64,000 nucleotides of DNA from Bifidobacterium colobi (GCF_018555455.1 NZ_JAFEJU010000002.1:186001-250000); one strand, 5' to 3'; positions 1 through 8,491 are shown, counted from the first letter of the stretch. The notes: a model not told the origin generated them from the sequence alone. Made by a program: numbers and translations.

Positions 1-930
1 CAGTCTGAAGCGGATCCAATGTGCAGGGAAGGTATGACTCTTCGTGATGAGCATGTCTCTTTGAAGCGTTCGCTTGATGATGCGAAAGCCTTGTTGGATG
101 ATCGCCGAATTAAGTTATCTGATGCTCGGCAGCTGCAGCGTGCCTTGCGCAATCAAGGTTCAGACCCTGATGCGGAACTTGATGACAGGATTGTGAGGCT
201 TCAACGCAAGGTCGATGATTCGATAGCGGAAAGACAGAGGTTGCAATCGCAATTCGATGAAAAGAAGGCTCGTATCAGTGAGCTGCACGATAAGGTGACC
301 ACAATCGAGCAGCAGTATCAAGATGATGGTAAGCGAATCGTTTCCTCTCTGGATGCTCTAATTGGCGAGCTCGCGTCGTTGATAAGTAATTATCTTGATT
401 TTCAAGATGTGGTTGGGGTGGGTGCCAGCGGAGGAAAGACCGCGGGTGATTTAGTTGTTTTTTATCGGCAGCATAAGGGCAGTGATTGGAAATCGGCGTT
501 GCAGGCCGTGGAAATACCAGCACAATCGGAGGACGCCGGCAATGCTGTGTGGAAAGAAGTCGTTGAGAACCAGTCGGATTTTGTTAAAGATCCATTATTG
601 GGCGGCGTGGTTGATGGTGTTGCTACGTACGGTGAAAGGGTTGATCAATATGGATTGGACAAAGCAGCTCAGGATGGGGCGGCACATTTCATTTTCGGAA
701 CAATAAGTGGTTCTCTCGGCACAACAATGGGTTCCGCAGCTGAGTCGTTTATAACTATTGTGACAGGCGGCATGGGAGTCGCTCAAGGGGCATTTGTTGG
801 GAAAATCATAGGCACAACAGTGGATTGGAATCTTAGTAGTTCTTGGGATGGTCTATATGACAACTGGGTGCATCGTGGCGATGGTGATGATTTGGGTAGC
901 CATATTGAGGCGAATCGTCCATTTGCCTGA
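1..930 (+). CDS. T7SS effector-like coiled-coil protein with glycine zipper (5' partial)
   Basis: The reading frame is open from base 1, so the gene begins upstream; 309 residues are visible. The first half is charged and heptad-like, a probable coiled coil. The C-terminal part is Gly/Ala-rich and hydrophobic and holds GVAQGAFVGKIIG, a perfect GxxxGxxxGxxxG glycine zipper at about 775-813, preceded by another Gly-spaced stretch (about 698-735). Glycine zippers followed by a membrane-protein neighbour are known from pore-forming LXG effectors such as streptococcal TelE. The next gene encodes a polytopic membrane protein, which fits an effector/immunity pair. That role is inference; no N-terminal WXG/LXG domain can be seen because it lies outside the window. 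Confidence 0.6.
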   Translation, partial: QSEADPMCREGMTLRDEHVSLKRSLDDAKALLDDRRIKLSDARQLQRALRNQGSDPDAELDDRIVRLQRKVDDSIAERQRLQSQFDEKKARISELHDKVTTIEQQYQDDGKRIVSSLDALIGELASLISNYLDFQDVVGVGASGGKTAGDLVVFYRQHKGSDWKSALQAVEIPAQSEDAGNAVWKEVVENQSDFVKDPLLGGVVDGVATYGERVDQYGLDKAAQDGAAHFIFGTISGSLGTTMGSAAESFITIVTGGMGVAQGAFVGKIIGTTVDWNLSSSWDGLYDNWVHRGDGDDLGSHIEANRPFA

Positions 931-945
931 GGAGAGGTGATACGG

Positions 946-1653
946 GTGGAGTTTTTTCGTTATGTGTTTTTCATGCGGTTTGTGCTGGTTGGTCGTCTGG
1001 CTGATGGGTCTGTGGTTTATTGGGATACGTTCGAGCACAGGGCGTGGAAGCGCTTGGTGAAAAAGAAGGTGAAACCAGGCGATACGTGGATTCCTGTGGT
1101 AGTTGGCTTGTCGGTACCATATTTCGCTGCATCGTTGGAGACAATGATTCGGCTGGTGAGCGCGTTTTTGCCGTATGATCCTCCAATTTATGGGCGCGAG
1201 GATTTGTTCGATTATCTGATGCCGCCTGGGATGTCATACGAGGAGTGGGACACATATGTGGCGTTGGCGATCATATGGGTGACGGCCTTTGTGGCATACT
1301 GGGTTTTCTGCAGCCTGGTATTTGGTCGTATGGTGAATTATGAGCCTGCGACATCCGCGGAATTGGCGTTCGCGGTGGGACGCAGGGCGTCAAGGCTGAG
1401 GTATGTGTTTGGTGGTCCAATCATAGGTGTCCTGTGTTTGGCCAGCATATGGTGCATACCTGTTTTAGCGATGTATGCGTTGTTGGGGCAAGCATACAAT
1501 CTGCAACTGCCTTTCTCCTTTGGTATGTTCATGTTCCTGTTGTTCTTCTCTATGTCCACTTTGCCTATTGCGGCGGTGCGTTGGTTTGGTCCTTGGGATT
1601 GGCGCGGTCATTTGACGATTCATAAGAGCAAGTCAGAGAAAAGAGGCGTGTGA
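946..1653 (+). CDS. Polytopic membrane protein, possible immunity protein
   Basis: A 235-residue protein with about four hydrophobic segments (near residues 47-75, 102-125, 150-180 and 185-210) and a basic C-terminal tail. I prefer the GTG at 946, eight bases after GGAGAGG (931-937); an in-frame GTG at 937 would overlap that ribosome site. It follows the glycine-zipper protein by 15 bases and overlaps the next gene by one base (TGATG), so all three are probably co-transcribed. I do not recognise the family. Position after a pore-type effector suggests membrane immunity, but this is only context. Confidence 0.6.
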   Translation: MEFFRYVFFMRFVLVGRLADGSVVYWDTFEHRAWKRLVKKKVKPGDTWIPVVVGLSVPYFAASLETMIRLVSAFLPYDPPIYGREDLFDYLMPPGMSYEEWDTYVALAIIWVTAFVAYWVFCSLVFGRMVNYEPATSAELAFAVGRRASRLRYVFGGPIIGVLCLASIWCIPVLAMYALLGQAYNLQLPFSFGMFMFLLFFSMSTLPIAAVRWFGPWDWRGHLTIHKSKSEKRGV

Positions 1654-2265
1654 TGTGGGTATGGTCGCTGCTGGGGCTTCTTTTCTCGATCCCGCTTGTT
1701 TTGACGTTGGCGTTCAACATGGTTCGTTTCCGCCGGATAGTGAATCGTGACATCTTCCCCTTGTTGGAGCGTGAGGGATTGCGTAAACCGGATGACGGTT
1801 TCGTATCCTCGGGTGTGAAAGGGGAGATGGATGCCTTCCAGCGTCGGGAGGATGCGGTTGCCGGTGTTGGTCCCGATGATGTGCTGGTGCGTGGTTTCGG
1901 TGTAGGGCCGGATGCGGTGGCGCGTCCGGCCTTCCGGGCTGCGGTTCCTCGGGTGGTGCCCGACGGCCCGTTTCCGGTTGCTGATCGTGCTCTGATCCGT
2001 GAGGCGGTTGGTTTGCTTCGTGCCGGTGATTGGCGGGCGTCGGACGCGTGGCTGGCTGCCGGTCGTGGTTCGGGTCGTTGGGATGCGTGGCGTGACGTGG
2101 TGTTGGCCGGCTATGGGTTGTCTTCCCAGCCGAAGGATGTGTTGGATGGTATCGCGCGGCGTGCGTGGGCGTTGCGCGTGTCCAGGCATGCCGGGAAGGC
2201 GCGTGCCTATGCCATGGCCTGCGCGGAGTGCGCGAATCACGCCAACGATCCAGCCTGACATCCGC
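1648..2265 (+). repeat. Long dispersed repeat, copy A
   Basis: Bases 1648-1841 and 2150-2265 are nearly identical to 8154-8347 and 8348-8463. Copy A keeps the 308 bases between these blocks (1842-2149); copy B has lost them. Copy A extends from just before the start codon to just past the stop of the duplicated membrane-protein gene. Confidence 0.85.
1653..2258 (+). CDS. Hypothetical single-pass membrane protein (intact copy of duplicated gene)
   Basis: A 201-residue protein starting at ATG 1653, overlapping the previous stop. Residues 1-22 form one hydrophobic segment (MWVWSLLGLLFSIPLVLTLA), followed by a basic patch (RFRR) consistent with a cytoplasmic body. The C-terminal half is Ala/Arg-rich and helical, with helical-repeat-like phrases (LLRAGDWRASDAWLAAGR). 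A second, damaged copy lies at 8159-8491. No family is recognised. It is part of the accessory effector-like operon and could be a cassette accessory protein. Confidence 0.55.
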   Translation: MWVWSLLGLLFSIPLVLTLAFNMVRFRRIVNRDIFPLLEREGLRKPDDGFVSSGVKGEMDAFQRREDAVAGVGPDDVLVRGFGVGPDAVARPAFRAAVPRVVPDGPFPVADRALIREAVGLLRAGDWRASDAWLAAGRGSGRWDAWRDVVLAGYGLSSQPKDVLDGIARRAWALRVSRHAGKARAYAMACAECANHANDPA

Positions 2266-2453
2266 GATGCGCCGGCAAAGAGTGGTGGCAGTCATTAGGC
2301 AAACAATAGCTGAACAAGATTTGAACTTTATTTGTGGCCTAGTGCCGGCATGGAACTTGAAGAGTAGCATCCAAAGTGGATGGGCACAGTTGTCTATTCG
2401 GCGCAAACGGTTAATTGCCGTGACGCGTGAACTGCTAAGAAGGGGTTACTCTC

Positions 2454-2750
2454 ATGGCAAATGTTAATGTTACGTATGATGATCTTCAGCGTGTGAAGGG
2501 CGATTTGGAGAAGGGTCGCCAGAATCTGGTTTCCACTCTTGACCAGTTGAAGAAGACTGTGGACGATTTGGTCACCAGCGGTTTCGTGACCGATAAGGCT
2601 TCTGGCGCTTTCCAATCCTCCTATGAGCAGTTCACCAAGGGTGCAACTGAAACAGTGAACGGTCTCAATGGTATGCAGCAGTTCCTGCAGAAGACTCAGG
2701 ATGCTTTGACCCAGCTGGATTCTTCTCTGGCCAGCGCGCTCAACAGCTGA
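2454..2750 (+). CDS. WXG100-like small helical protein
   Basis: A 98-residue, almost wholly helical protein with a good ribosome site (AGAAGGGG) before ATG 2454. Length, two predicted helices and a turn near residues 41-50 (TSGFVTDKASGAF) match the WXG100/ESAT-6 fold, but the turn lacks the Trp of W-x-G. It precedes a second small helical gene and an effector-like gene, as Lap1/Lap2 helper proteins do in LXG operons. I infer a secreted or co-secreted partner of the 602-residue protein. A promoter is possible in the 195 bases upstream but is not clear. Confidence 0.65.
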   Translation: MANVNVTYDDLQRVKGDLEKGRQNLVSTLDQLKKTVDDLVTSGFVTDKASGAFQSSYEQFTKGATETVNGLNGMQQFLQKTQDALTQLDSSLASALNS

Positions 2751-2798
2751 TTCCGTCAATATTCTTGTGGACTGAGGGCGGTCTGTGTGCCAGTGGGG

Positions 2799-2817
2799 TT
2801 TGGCGGCGGGCCGCCCA
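2799..2817 (+). terminator. Possible hairpin between small helical genes
   Basis: TTGGCGG and CCGCCCAA pair with one bulge around CGGG, followed by a T-rich stretch. It could partly terminate or stabilise the transcript of the WXG100-like gene relative to downstream genes. Confidence 0.3.
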
Positions 2818-2879
2818 ACGTCTTTGTTTTCTTCTTCACCGTATGTGCCTGTTATCCGATTTGCTGAAGGGGAATCGTT

Positions 2880-3170
2880 ATGGCAGCGAAACTGAAAATT
2901 ATCGATCAGGCTGTTCAGGGTCTTAAAAAGGGTTTTGAAGATATCCACGGCAAGCTCGATTTAGCTGGTCGTGATGATATGAGGGCGACTCGTGGCAACG
3001 TGGGAAGCCAGAAACTCATTGACGCATTAGATAAGTTCAATGGTCAGGTTTCTTCGACCAAAAACAAATACAAGATCAAGACCGAAAAGTTGATTGATTT
3101 CTTGAAAGATGTGAAAACCGGCTCGGATGATGCGGACGCACAGATTCAATCGGCGTTGAAAGTCAAATGA
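2880..3170 (+). CDS. Small helical protein, possible second Lap/WXG100-like partner
   Basis: A 96-residue, Lys/Asp-rich protein predicted as all-helical, starting at ATG 2880 after GAAGGGGAA. It has no W-x-G motif, Cys or signal peptide. Size, composition and position between a WXG100-like gene and an effector-like gene suggest a helper that folds or escorts the effector. The family is not recognised; the assignment rests on operon layout resembling LXG effector operons. Confidence 0.5.
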   Translation: MAAKLKIIDQAVQGLKKGFEDIHGKLDLAGRDDMRATRGNVGSQKLIDALDKFNGQVSSTKNKYKIKTEKLIDFLKDVKTGSDDADAQIQSALKVK

Positions 3171-3245
3171 ATGATGATTGGAGCTGAGAACAATATTGAA
3201 GCTCCTACCGGTTGTCTAAGCGTTTCCTAAAAAAGGATGTACAGC

Positions 3246-3728
3246 ATGGTCTATCAATATTCCATTGCCATGGTACCGCCTACGGGTTGGCGGGAGATTG
3301 ACGTGGATCCTGAGCATCGTGAGCAGGTGATTGAGCGCCAGCTGAGCCAGCTACGATATGTGGTGCCGCAATGGCGTAAAGTGTATCCAGCGCTCAGGTG
3401 TTATCTGGTTGGCGTGTACGCCGATGCTTGGAAATCTGGCGTGCGTTATGCCATTGCCACAGACGTGGATCCCGATGATGCGATTCAGGTGATGGCAACG
3501 TTCATGATTTCCATGTTGCCGCCGGCGAGCCCTACGGGAAATCCCGATGATGACTTGGATGCGATGGTCGAATCGTTGACCAACGAGAAGGAGGGCTCGT
3601 CAAGGGCGAATCCATGGAATTGCAGAAAGTTCAACTTCCGCACATGGGGGATGCCATTCAAGCTTTATCCATTACCGCGCTGCCGCATGAGGATGGCAGC
3701 AAGTCCGATCGGCGAGTGGCATCATTGA
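3246..3728 (+). CDS. Adaptor-like protein, N-terminal part (probably frameshifted)
   Basis: I prefer ATG 3246, eight bases after AAAAAGGA; ATG 3237 directly abuts that site. The first ~120 residues look like ordinary protein (VVPQWRKVYPALRCYLVGVY and IATDVDPDDAIQVMATF), but from about base 3612 this frame becomes Cys/Arg/Pro-rich and ends at 3728. The neighbouring frame from about 3614 continues naturally to 3892. Read together as about 215 residues, the pattern of strands ending in FVMTGTTPQ and LFDAMTRSV recalls the PsbP/DcrB/LpqN-like fold, which is inference. A -1 shift near 3590-3614 joins them: a mutation, an assembly error or programmed frameshifting. Confidence 0.5.
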   Translation: MVYQYSIAMVPPTGWREIDVDPEHREQVIERQLSQLRYVVPQWRKVYPALRCYLVGVYADAWKSGVRYAIATDVDPDDAIQVMATFMISMLPPASPTGNPDDDLDAMVESLTNEKEGSSRANPWNCRKFNFRTWGMPFKLYPLPRCRMRMAASPIGEWHH

Positions 3729-3892
3729 GAACATTCGTTCCGGTTGGGGAACACGTATTCGTGATGACCGGCACTACTCCACAGGTGGATATTGCCGATG
3801 TGCTTTTTGAATTATTCGACGCCATGACTCGCTCCGTAACCATAACGGTTTCGGAGTTGAACAACAATACAACAGCTGAAGGGGAGGAGTAA
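3614..3892 (+). CDS. Adaptor-like protein, C-terminal part (probably frameshifted)
   Basis: A 92-residue reading frame beginning inside the preceding one; its frame is open from 3554. The sequence (ASLRTFVPVGEHVFVMTGTTPQ, LFDAMTRSVTITVSE) has the alternating hydrophobic pattern of beta strands and looks like the missing end of the upstream protein. There is no convincing ribosome site before ATG 3614, which argues for one interrupted gene instead of two. It ends two bases before the effector-like gene, whose ribosome site (GGGGAGGAG) overlaps its end. Confidence 0.45.
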   Translation: MELQKVQLPHMGDAIQALSITALPHEDGSKSDRRVASLRTFVPVGEHVFVMTGTTPQVDIADVLFELFDAMTRSVTITVSELNNNTTAEGEE

Positions 3893-3894
3893 TC

Positions 3895-5703
3895 ATGGAC
3901 CTTGAAGGTGAGGATTGGGCGTTCGTTGGATACCCCGAAGGCAATAGGATGCCGGGGAATGGCAACCAGGTGAGCCAGCTAGCAACCCGTTATCAGAATT
4001 TGTATACAGCGTTCGATGGCATGGCGGACGATCTTCAGAATCTGCAGACCAATGCCGGCATGAGCGGCGACTGGGTGAGTAAGTTCAGCGAGAAGATTGG
4101 CAATATGCCCAAGGACTTCCGTGGTTTTGCCAATGGGTTCAAAGATGTTCATTCGGCGCTCGACACATGGAGCACGGAGATTGATTCATTGCAGGGCAGG
4201 GCATTCCGTGCGTTTATCGATGTGGCCAATGCCAAGAAGGCGCAGGCGGCGGCGCAGCAGAAGGTTCAGGATGGTCAGCGTGATTTGACTGATGCGAAGA
4301 ACGCGTATGACGATCTTGATTCCAATGCGAGTAGCGATGACATTGATAAGGCCCGAAGCCGTCGCAACAGTGCACAAAGCATGTTGGATCAGTACAAGAA
4401 AAACTGCCAGTCGGCGGACGGTGCTTTGGAAAGAGCAAAGAAGGAAGTGCGTAGGCTGGTAGACAATTATGACAATACCAGCCAAGGCCATGCTGACGAG
4501 ATCGCAAAAGCCACTAAGGAATCCCCGAGCTTGAATAACTTTTGGGAACGATGGCAATACTCTGATGGATGGCAGGTACTCGTTAAGGTGCTGGAAGTCG
4601 CTTCGGTGATTCTCGGTGTTGTCGGTCTGTTCTTTGGCGGGTGGATTGCGGTGGCTGCCGCAGCTGTGGCTGCTTTGCTTTTTATTGATAAATTATTGGC
4701 CAAGGCCAATGGCGATGCTTCCATTTGGGATGTTATCGTATCCGGTTTTTGGACGTTGCTAGACGTGGTGCCTGGAGTCAAAGCCCTTTATGGTGCGGAT
4801 GGATTATTCCATGCAGGAGCGGCGGCTAAAGATTTGATGAAGGTTGCGCGTTCCCGCGGATTAACCGAAGAAACAGTGTCTGCGATTGGTAAAAGTGCAC
4901 TCCGTTCGAAGTTGTTGGGGCCTACTAAATGGGGAGATAAGCTATTGAATGCCGGCGATAAACTGCTGAAGTCTAAGAAAGATGCAGGCGGCTGGTTGAA
5001 GTTGCTTCAAGGCTCTTTGAAAGATGGGTTCGAGGGAAGCAAGCATTTGATGAGATCCGGCAAGGATTTACTTCATACCTTGCACCAGGCTGGAATTAAG
5101 AATGTCACTGCCAATCTTGCGCGGCAAGGTTGGCAGACTCTCAAGACCAATTTGGGTGATGCCGGTAAGGCTGTACATCAGTCTTGGAAGAATGGAGTAA
5201 AAACCGTTCACGATTTCGCTAGTGATTGGTCCTCTGCTAGAAAACTAGCTGCTGATACTGCGCAAAATTATCCCCACAATACTGTTATGCGCGACTTCTG
5301 GGATGGACAGTTCAAGAAATTGGATGCCTGGAACAAAGGCAGTAACTGGACTATCAGCAATACGGTTATGGATGTGCGCAATGCATATACGGATTTCCGT
5401 AATATTCACGATATGAAGAATACGGTTCAGCTGGGCAAACATATGGAGCAATGGGAGCATATGACGCAGTGGGATCATCTTGGCTTCTGGCAGCGAACAG
5501 GTAATTATATGAATGCCGGTTATGACACCCTGAAGGTAACCAAGATTGTAAAACCGTATGTTCAGCCCACTGATAATGGGCTGACTTGGAAGAACGATGC
5601 AAAGTCGTATGTTAAGACGTTGGTTCCCGATCCTATGAAGTTGTGGAATTACGATACGTTGGTTAATGCTCCGGGCAAGCTCGTGAAGGCGGTGTCGGAT
5701 TGA
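3895..5703 (+). CDS. Large T7SS effector-like protein with coiled coil and membrane segment
   Basis: A 602-residue protein starting at ATG 3895 after GGGGAGGAG. Residues about 20-110 are helical with a WXG100-like turn (AGMSGDWVSKF). Residues 110-190 are a coiled coil (KKAQAAAQQKVQDGQRDLTD), about 225-270 are strongly hydrophobic, and LDVVPGVKALYGADG resembles the linkers preceding toxin domains in polymorphic toxins. The C-terminal ~300 residues are not recognised. The helper-helper-adaptor-effector-membrane protein order suggests a secreted antibacterial effector whose immunity protein is the next gene. Codon use is more AT-rich than in the housekeeping genes, suggesting transfer. Confidence 0.6.
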   Translation: MDLEGEDWAFVGYPEGNRMPGNGNQVSQLATRYQNLYTAFDGMADDLQNLQTNAGMSGDWVSKFSEKIGNMPKDFRGFANGFKDVHSALDTWSTEIDSLQGRAFRAFIDVANAKKAQAAAQQKVQDGQRDLTDAKNAYDDLDSNASSDDIDKARSRRNSAQSMLDQYKKNCQSADGALERAKKEVRRLVDNYDNTSQGHADEIAKATKESPSLNNFWERWQYSDGWQVLVKVLEVASVILGVVGLFFGGWIAVAAAAVAALLFIDKLLAKANGDASIWDVIVSGFWTLLDVVPGVKALYGADGLFHAGAAAKDLMKVARSRGLTEETVSAIGKSALRSKLLGPTKWGDKLLNAGDKLLKSKKDAGGWLKLLQGSLKDGFEGSKHLMRSGKDLLHTLHQAGIKNVTANLARQGWQTLKTNLGDAGKAVHQSWKNGVKTVHDFASDWSSARKLAADTAQNYPHNTVMRDFWDGQFKKLDAWNKGSNWTISNTVMDVRNAYTDFRNIHDMKNTVQLGKHMEQWEHMTQWDHLGFWQRTGNYMNAGYDTLKVTKIVKPYVQPTDNGLTWKNDAKSYVKTLVPDPMKLWNYDTLVNAPGKLVKAVSD

Positions 5704-6776
5704 TTATTGAGGGTAAGGATGGGCGTCCGGATTTGAGTCATGCCACTCCTGAGGAGATTCATGAGCTGATTCTTAGGGAGAAGGGCAATCCTACGCCGCT
5801 GGAATTGGATCCGCAGCATAGGTTGGAGGTTGCGGCGGCGAAGGGGGATCGTGATGCCATTAAGGAGCTGGATGATCGTAAGAAGGAAGCTTTCGAGAAT
5901 TCGGCTGCTAATGGCGGTCCCACGTTGAAGTATGGTGAGCATGGTTTGTTCGCTTTGTCCGTCGAGAACTTGCGTGGTCCGAAGCCTGGTGGCCGGGTGT
6001 TCTCTCGCAAGGGTGTGGTGTTGAAGGCCCTGTTGTTTGTGGTGTTGTTCGTGGCGTCTGTGGTTGTTCAGGTTGCGTTCATGGCGGTGACGAAGGCGAA
6101 TGGTGGCGGTGACTGGTGGCCTGTTGCGGTTTTTTATTCCGTGGTGCCGTTGGCGGTTGTTGTGTTTCTGTTAAGCGCGTTGTCTCCGTTTGCGGTGCTG
6201 CTGGTGGGGAGTGTTTGGCCGCGGTTGACGCGTGTGTATGTGCCTCTTGCGGTGCTTGCCATGCTGGCCGGTGGTTCGTTTGTCGGTCAGGAGATCGGTC
6301 GTGTGTGGCTGTGGTATATGTATGTGGTGCCGGGACGGTGGCCTGCCGATTCGTTTGTTGATTTGTCGTCGTATACCGGTCAGTCGGCTCCGTTGTATCA
6401 GCCGTCTTTGAGTTGGGCGTGGATCCCGGGTCTTGCGGCAGGTTTGCTTATTCTTGTGGCGTATTTCGTGATGGCTTCGAATTCGTCGTCGGTGTGGGGT
6501 GTGCCGCTTGCCATGGTTGCGTCGGGCGGTGGTGTGGTCAGTCTGATTGTGGCGTTGGGCATTATGCTGTCGCGTCATGCGGGTTGGTTTGTAATGGCGT
6601 GCGTGCCTGTGGTTGCGCTCTTTGCGATTATGTATGCGTTCTCCGAGACCGCGGCGATTGAATTCTGTGTGAAGCACAAGCGTGAGGCCTGTGGCGAGTG
6701 GTCCGCCGCGTTTTGGATTACCGTGGAATTGATGGTGTTCCTTGGTATCTGCACGGCTCTGCCGATGTCGGTTTGA
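5700..6776 (+). CDS. Polytopic membrane protein, possible immunity protein
   Basis: A 358-residue protein whose best start is TTG 5700, overlapping the stop of the effector-like gene (TTGA), a sign of translational coupling. The first ~110 residues are soluble and include an ankyrin-like phrase (LEVAAAKGDRDAIKEL). The rest has about seven membrane segments with short loops. The family is not recognised. It mirrors the pair at 1-1653, where an effector-like gene is also followed by a polytopic membrane protein, so an immunity role is plausible but unproven. Confidence 0.55.
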   Translation: MIIEGKDGRPDLSHATPEEIHELILREKGNPTPLELDPQHRLEVAAAKGDRDAIKELDDRKKEAFENSAANGGPTLKYGEHGLFALSVENLRGPKPGGRVFSRKGVVLKALLFVVLFVASVVVQVAFMAVTKANGGGDWWPVAVFYSVVPLAVVVFLLSALSPFAVLLVGSVWPRLTRVYVPLAVLAMLAGGSFVGQEIGRVWLWYMYVVPGRWPADSFVDLSSYTGQSAPLYQPSLSWAWIPGLAAGLLILVAYFVMASNSSSVWGVPLAMVASGGGVVSLIVALGIMLSRHAGWFVMACVPVVALFAIMYAFSETAAIEFCVKHKREACGEWSAAFWITVELMVFLGICTALPMSV

Positions 6777-6795
6777 CCGAGCCCGTACATGCTGC

Positions 6796-6870
6796 ATGCG
6801 TGTTCTTCGATGAAGGGAATATACAGTGAGCGTTCAGTTGGATAGCCAGCGTTTTCTTGATGAAGTGAAG
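6796..6870 (+). repeat. Shared 5' module, copy A
   Basis: These 75 bases, covering the ribosome site, GTG start and first ~15 codons of the 441-residue gene, are nearly the same as 8474-8548. The two genes have nothing in common beyond this segment. Confidence 0.8.
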
Positions 6871-8151
6871 CATATACAAGCGGACTTCGATATGTGGAGG
6901 GAAGCCGTGGTGCCGCTTCCTGATGCGTTCGCTGATGGTCTAATCAATCGCGTATATGGCTTGTTCGGGCAGACGAATCCTGCGGATTTGCTGGTGTTGG
7001 CCGTGCAGACGCATGATGATGATCTTATCGAACAGTCTGCGGGATTCCTTGCCGACACGGTTTCCATGATCGAGGAAGAGAATGTGTTCGGCTGGATGTT
7101 CCGCATGATTTGGGGCAGAGAAATCTGGCTGCGGCAGCAGGTTGACGAGCTTGAGGATATGGACGCCACCTTCGATTTTCTCACCTCGGCATGCCGTATG
7201 TGCGCGCATATTCTTCTCACATGGGGTGAGGATGATGCGTCGTGCGCGGCCATCGCCAGATTGTTCCTCCTTGAGCAGTATGACGAGGCGTTGAACTGTC
7301 TGCTGCCATATGCAAAAGTCTCCCTCGATCCGCAGGAATCCGCATTGGTGATTGCGGATCTTCAGCAGCGTGCCATTGAAGCCGAGGCGCGTCGTGAGGA
7401 GAAAGCGGCGAGGCATAGCGCTGAGGAATCTGTCGCGAGCATCACGCCATCCGGCAAGAGAGAAGCTGCTGCCGAACAGGATAGCGATGCACTCGGTGAC
7501 GGTGGTGTTGAGCATTCCAGCGAATCTGAGGAGTCTCAGCAATCTGAGCAGCCTGACGAAACCTCGGAATCCGCAGAAGACGGCTTGTATGAGGACGGTC
7601 GCCCGTTCCCTGAATCGGATACCCTATACATTTTCGATGCTGAGCATACTATTGCAGCATACCGGCGACTATTTACTGACGATTCATCCGAGAACAATAC
7701 CAACGATGCCGCTGATAGTACCGCAGGTGAGAACCCGTGGGACAATCCTCGTTTCGTGCATGATAAGCTGCTGAGCCTTGCGGGTGCGGACGTTATAGAG
7801 CCGTTGGTGGTGAAGTCCATGTTCGATGGTGACGAGGAGCAGTTCAGCGCGGCACTGCGTTTGCTGGACATTTACCGTGGCATTGTGCACGATGATGGCT
7901 TGCTGACGCTACCGATTATCGCGTTGAGCACCCTGTCTGATTCCGAGGGACTTAAGCAAGACGCTTCTTTGGATGATCGCATGCAGTATTTGGAGACCTC
8001 ACGAGCCCTGTGCGCGAGCATGGGGGCTGTGCTGCTCGCGCGTGTTCCCGAACCGGAATGGAGTCGCAAACTCGCTCTCGCGTTGCTTGACGCGGACATT
8101 GACACCTATATTCAACACGTTCGCCAGCTGACAGAGAGCCTGTCTTGTTGA
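6826..8151 (+). CDS. Hypothetical soluble helical protein with acidic linker
   Basis: A 441-residue protein starting at GTG 6826, seven bases after GAAGGGA. Two helical regions (about 1-200 and 290-441) are joined by a low-complexity acidic linker rich in Ser/Glu/Gln (about 205-260). No signal peptide or membrane segment is seen. I do not recognise a family; the helical-repeat look recalls TPR-like scaffolds, but no consensus repeat is visible. It lies in the accessory region between the effector cassette and a decayed duplicate, and shares its 5' end with the gene at 8504. Confidence 0.5.
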   Translation: MSVQLDSQRFLDEVKHIQADFDMWREAVVPLPDAFADGLINRVYGLFGQTNPADLLVLAVQTHDDDLIEQSAGFLADTVSMIEEENVFGWMFRMIWGREIWLRQQVDELEDMDATFDFLTSACRMCAHILLTWGEDDASCAAIARLFLLEQYDEALNCLLPYAKVSLDPQESALVIADLQQRAIEAEARREEKAARHSAEESVASITPSGKREAAAEQDSDALGDGGVEHSSESEESQQSEQPDETSESAEDGLYEDGRPFPESDTLYIFDAEHTIAAYRRLFTDDSSENNTNDAADSTAGENPWDNPRFVHDKLLSLAGADVIEPLVVKSMFDGDEEQFSAALRLLDIYRGIVHDDGLLTLPIIALSTLSDSEGLKQDASLDDRMQYLETSRALCASMGAVLLARVPEPEWSRKLALALLDADIDTYIQHVRQLTESLSC

Positions 8152-8153
8152 GC

Positions 8154-8463
8154 GTGTGATGTGGGTATGGTCGATGTTGGGGCTTCTTTTCTCGATTCCG
8201 CTTGTTTTGACGTTGGCGTTCAGCATGGTTCGTTTCCGCCGGGTGGTGAATCGTGATATCTTCCCCTTGTTGGAGCGTGAGGGGTTGCGTAAACCGGATG
8301 ACGGTTTCGTCTCCTCGGGTGTGAAAGGGGAGATGGATGCCTTCCAGTATCGCGCGGCGTTCGTGGGCGTTGCGCGTGTCCAGGCATGCCGGGAAGGCGC
8401 GTGCCTATGCCATGGCCTGCGCCGAGTGCGCGAATCACACCAACGATCCAGCCTGACATCCGC
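8154..8463 (+). repeat. Long dispersed repeat, copy B with 308-bp deletion
   Basis: Matches 1648-1841 then 2150-2265, joined precisely after base 8347. The deletion corresponds to 1842-2149 of copy A. No obvious direct repeat borders the deletion, so it looks like an illegitimate event. Confidence 0.85.
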
Positions 8464-8491
8464 AATATGCCGAATGCGTGATTTTCAATGA
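8159..8491 (+). pseudogene. Truncated, frameshifted copy of the 201-residue membrane protein gene
   Basis: The first ~62 codons match the intact gene at 1653-2258 closely, including the N-terminal membrane segment. A 308-bp deletion (not a multiple of three) follows, so the remainder is translated in a wrong frame that is Cys/Arg-rich and stops at 8491. The start context is kept, so a short membrane peptide could still be made. It is most likely a relic of cassette duplication followed by decay. Confidence 0.75.
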
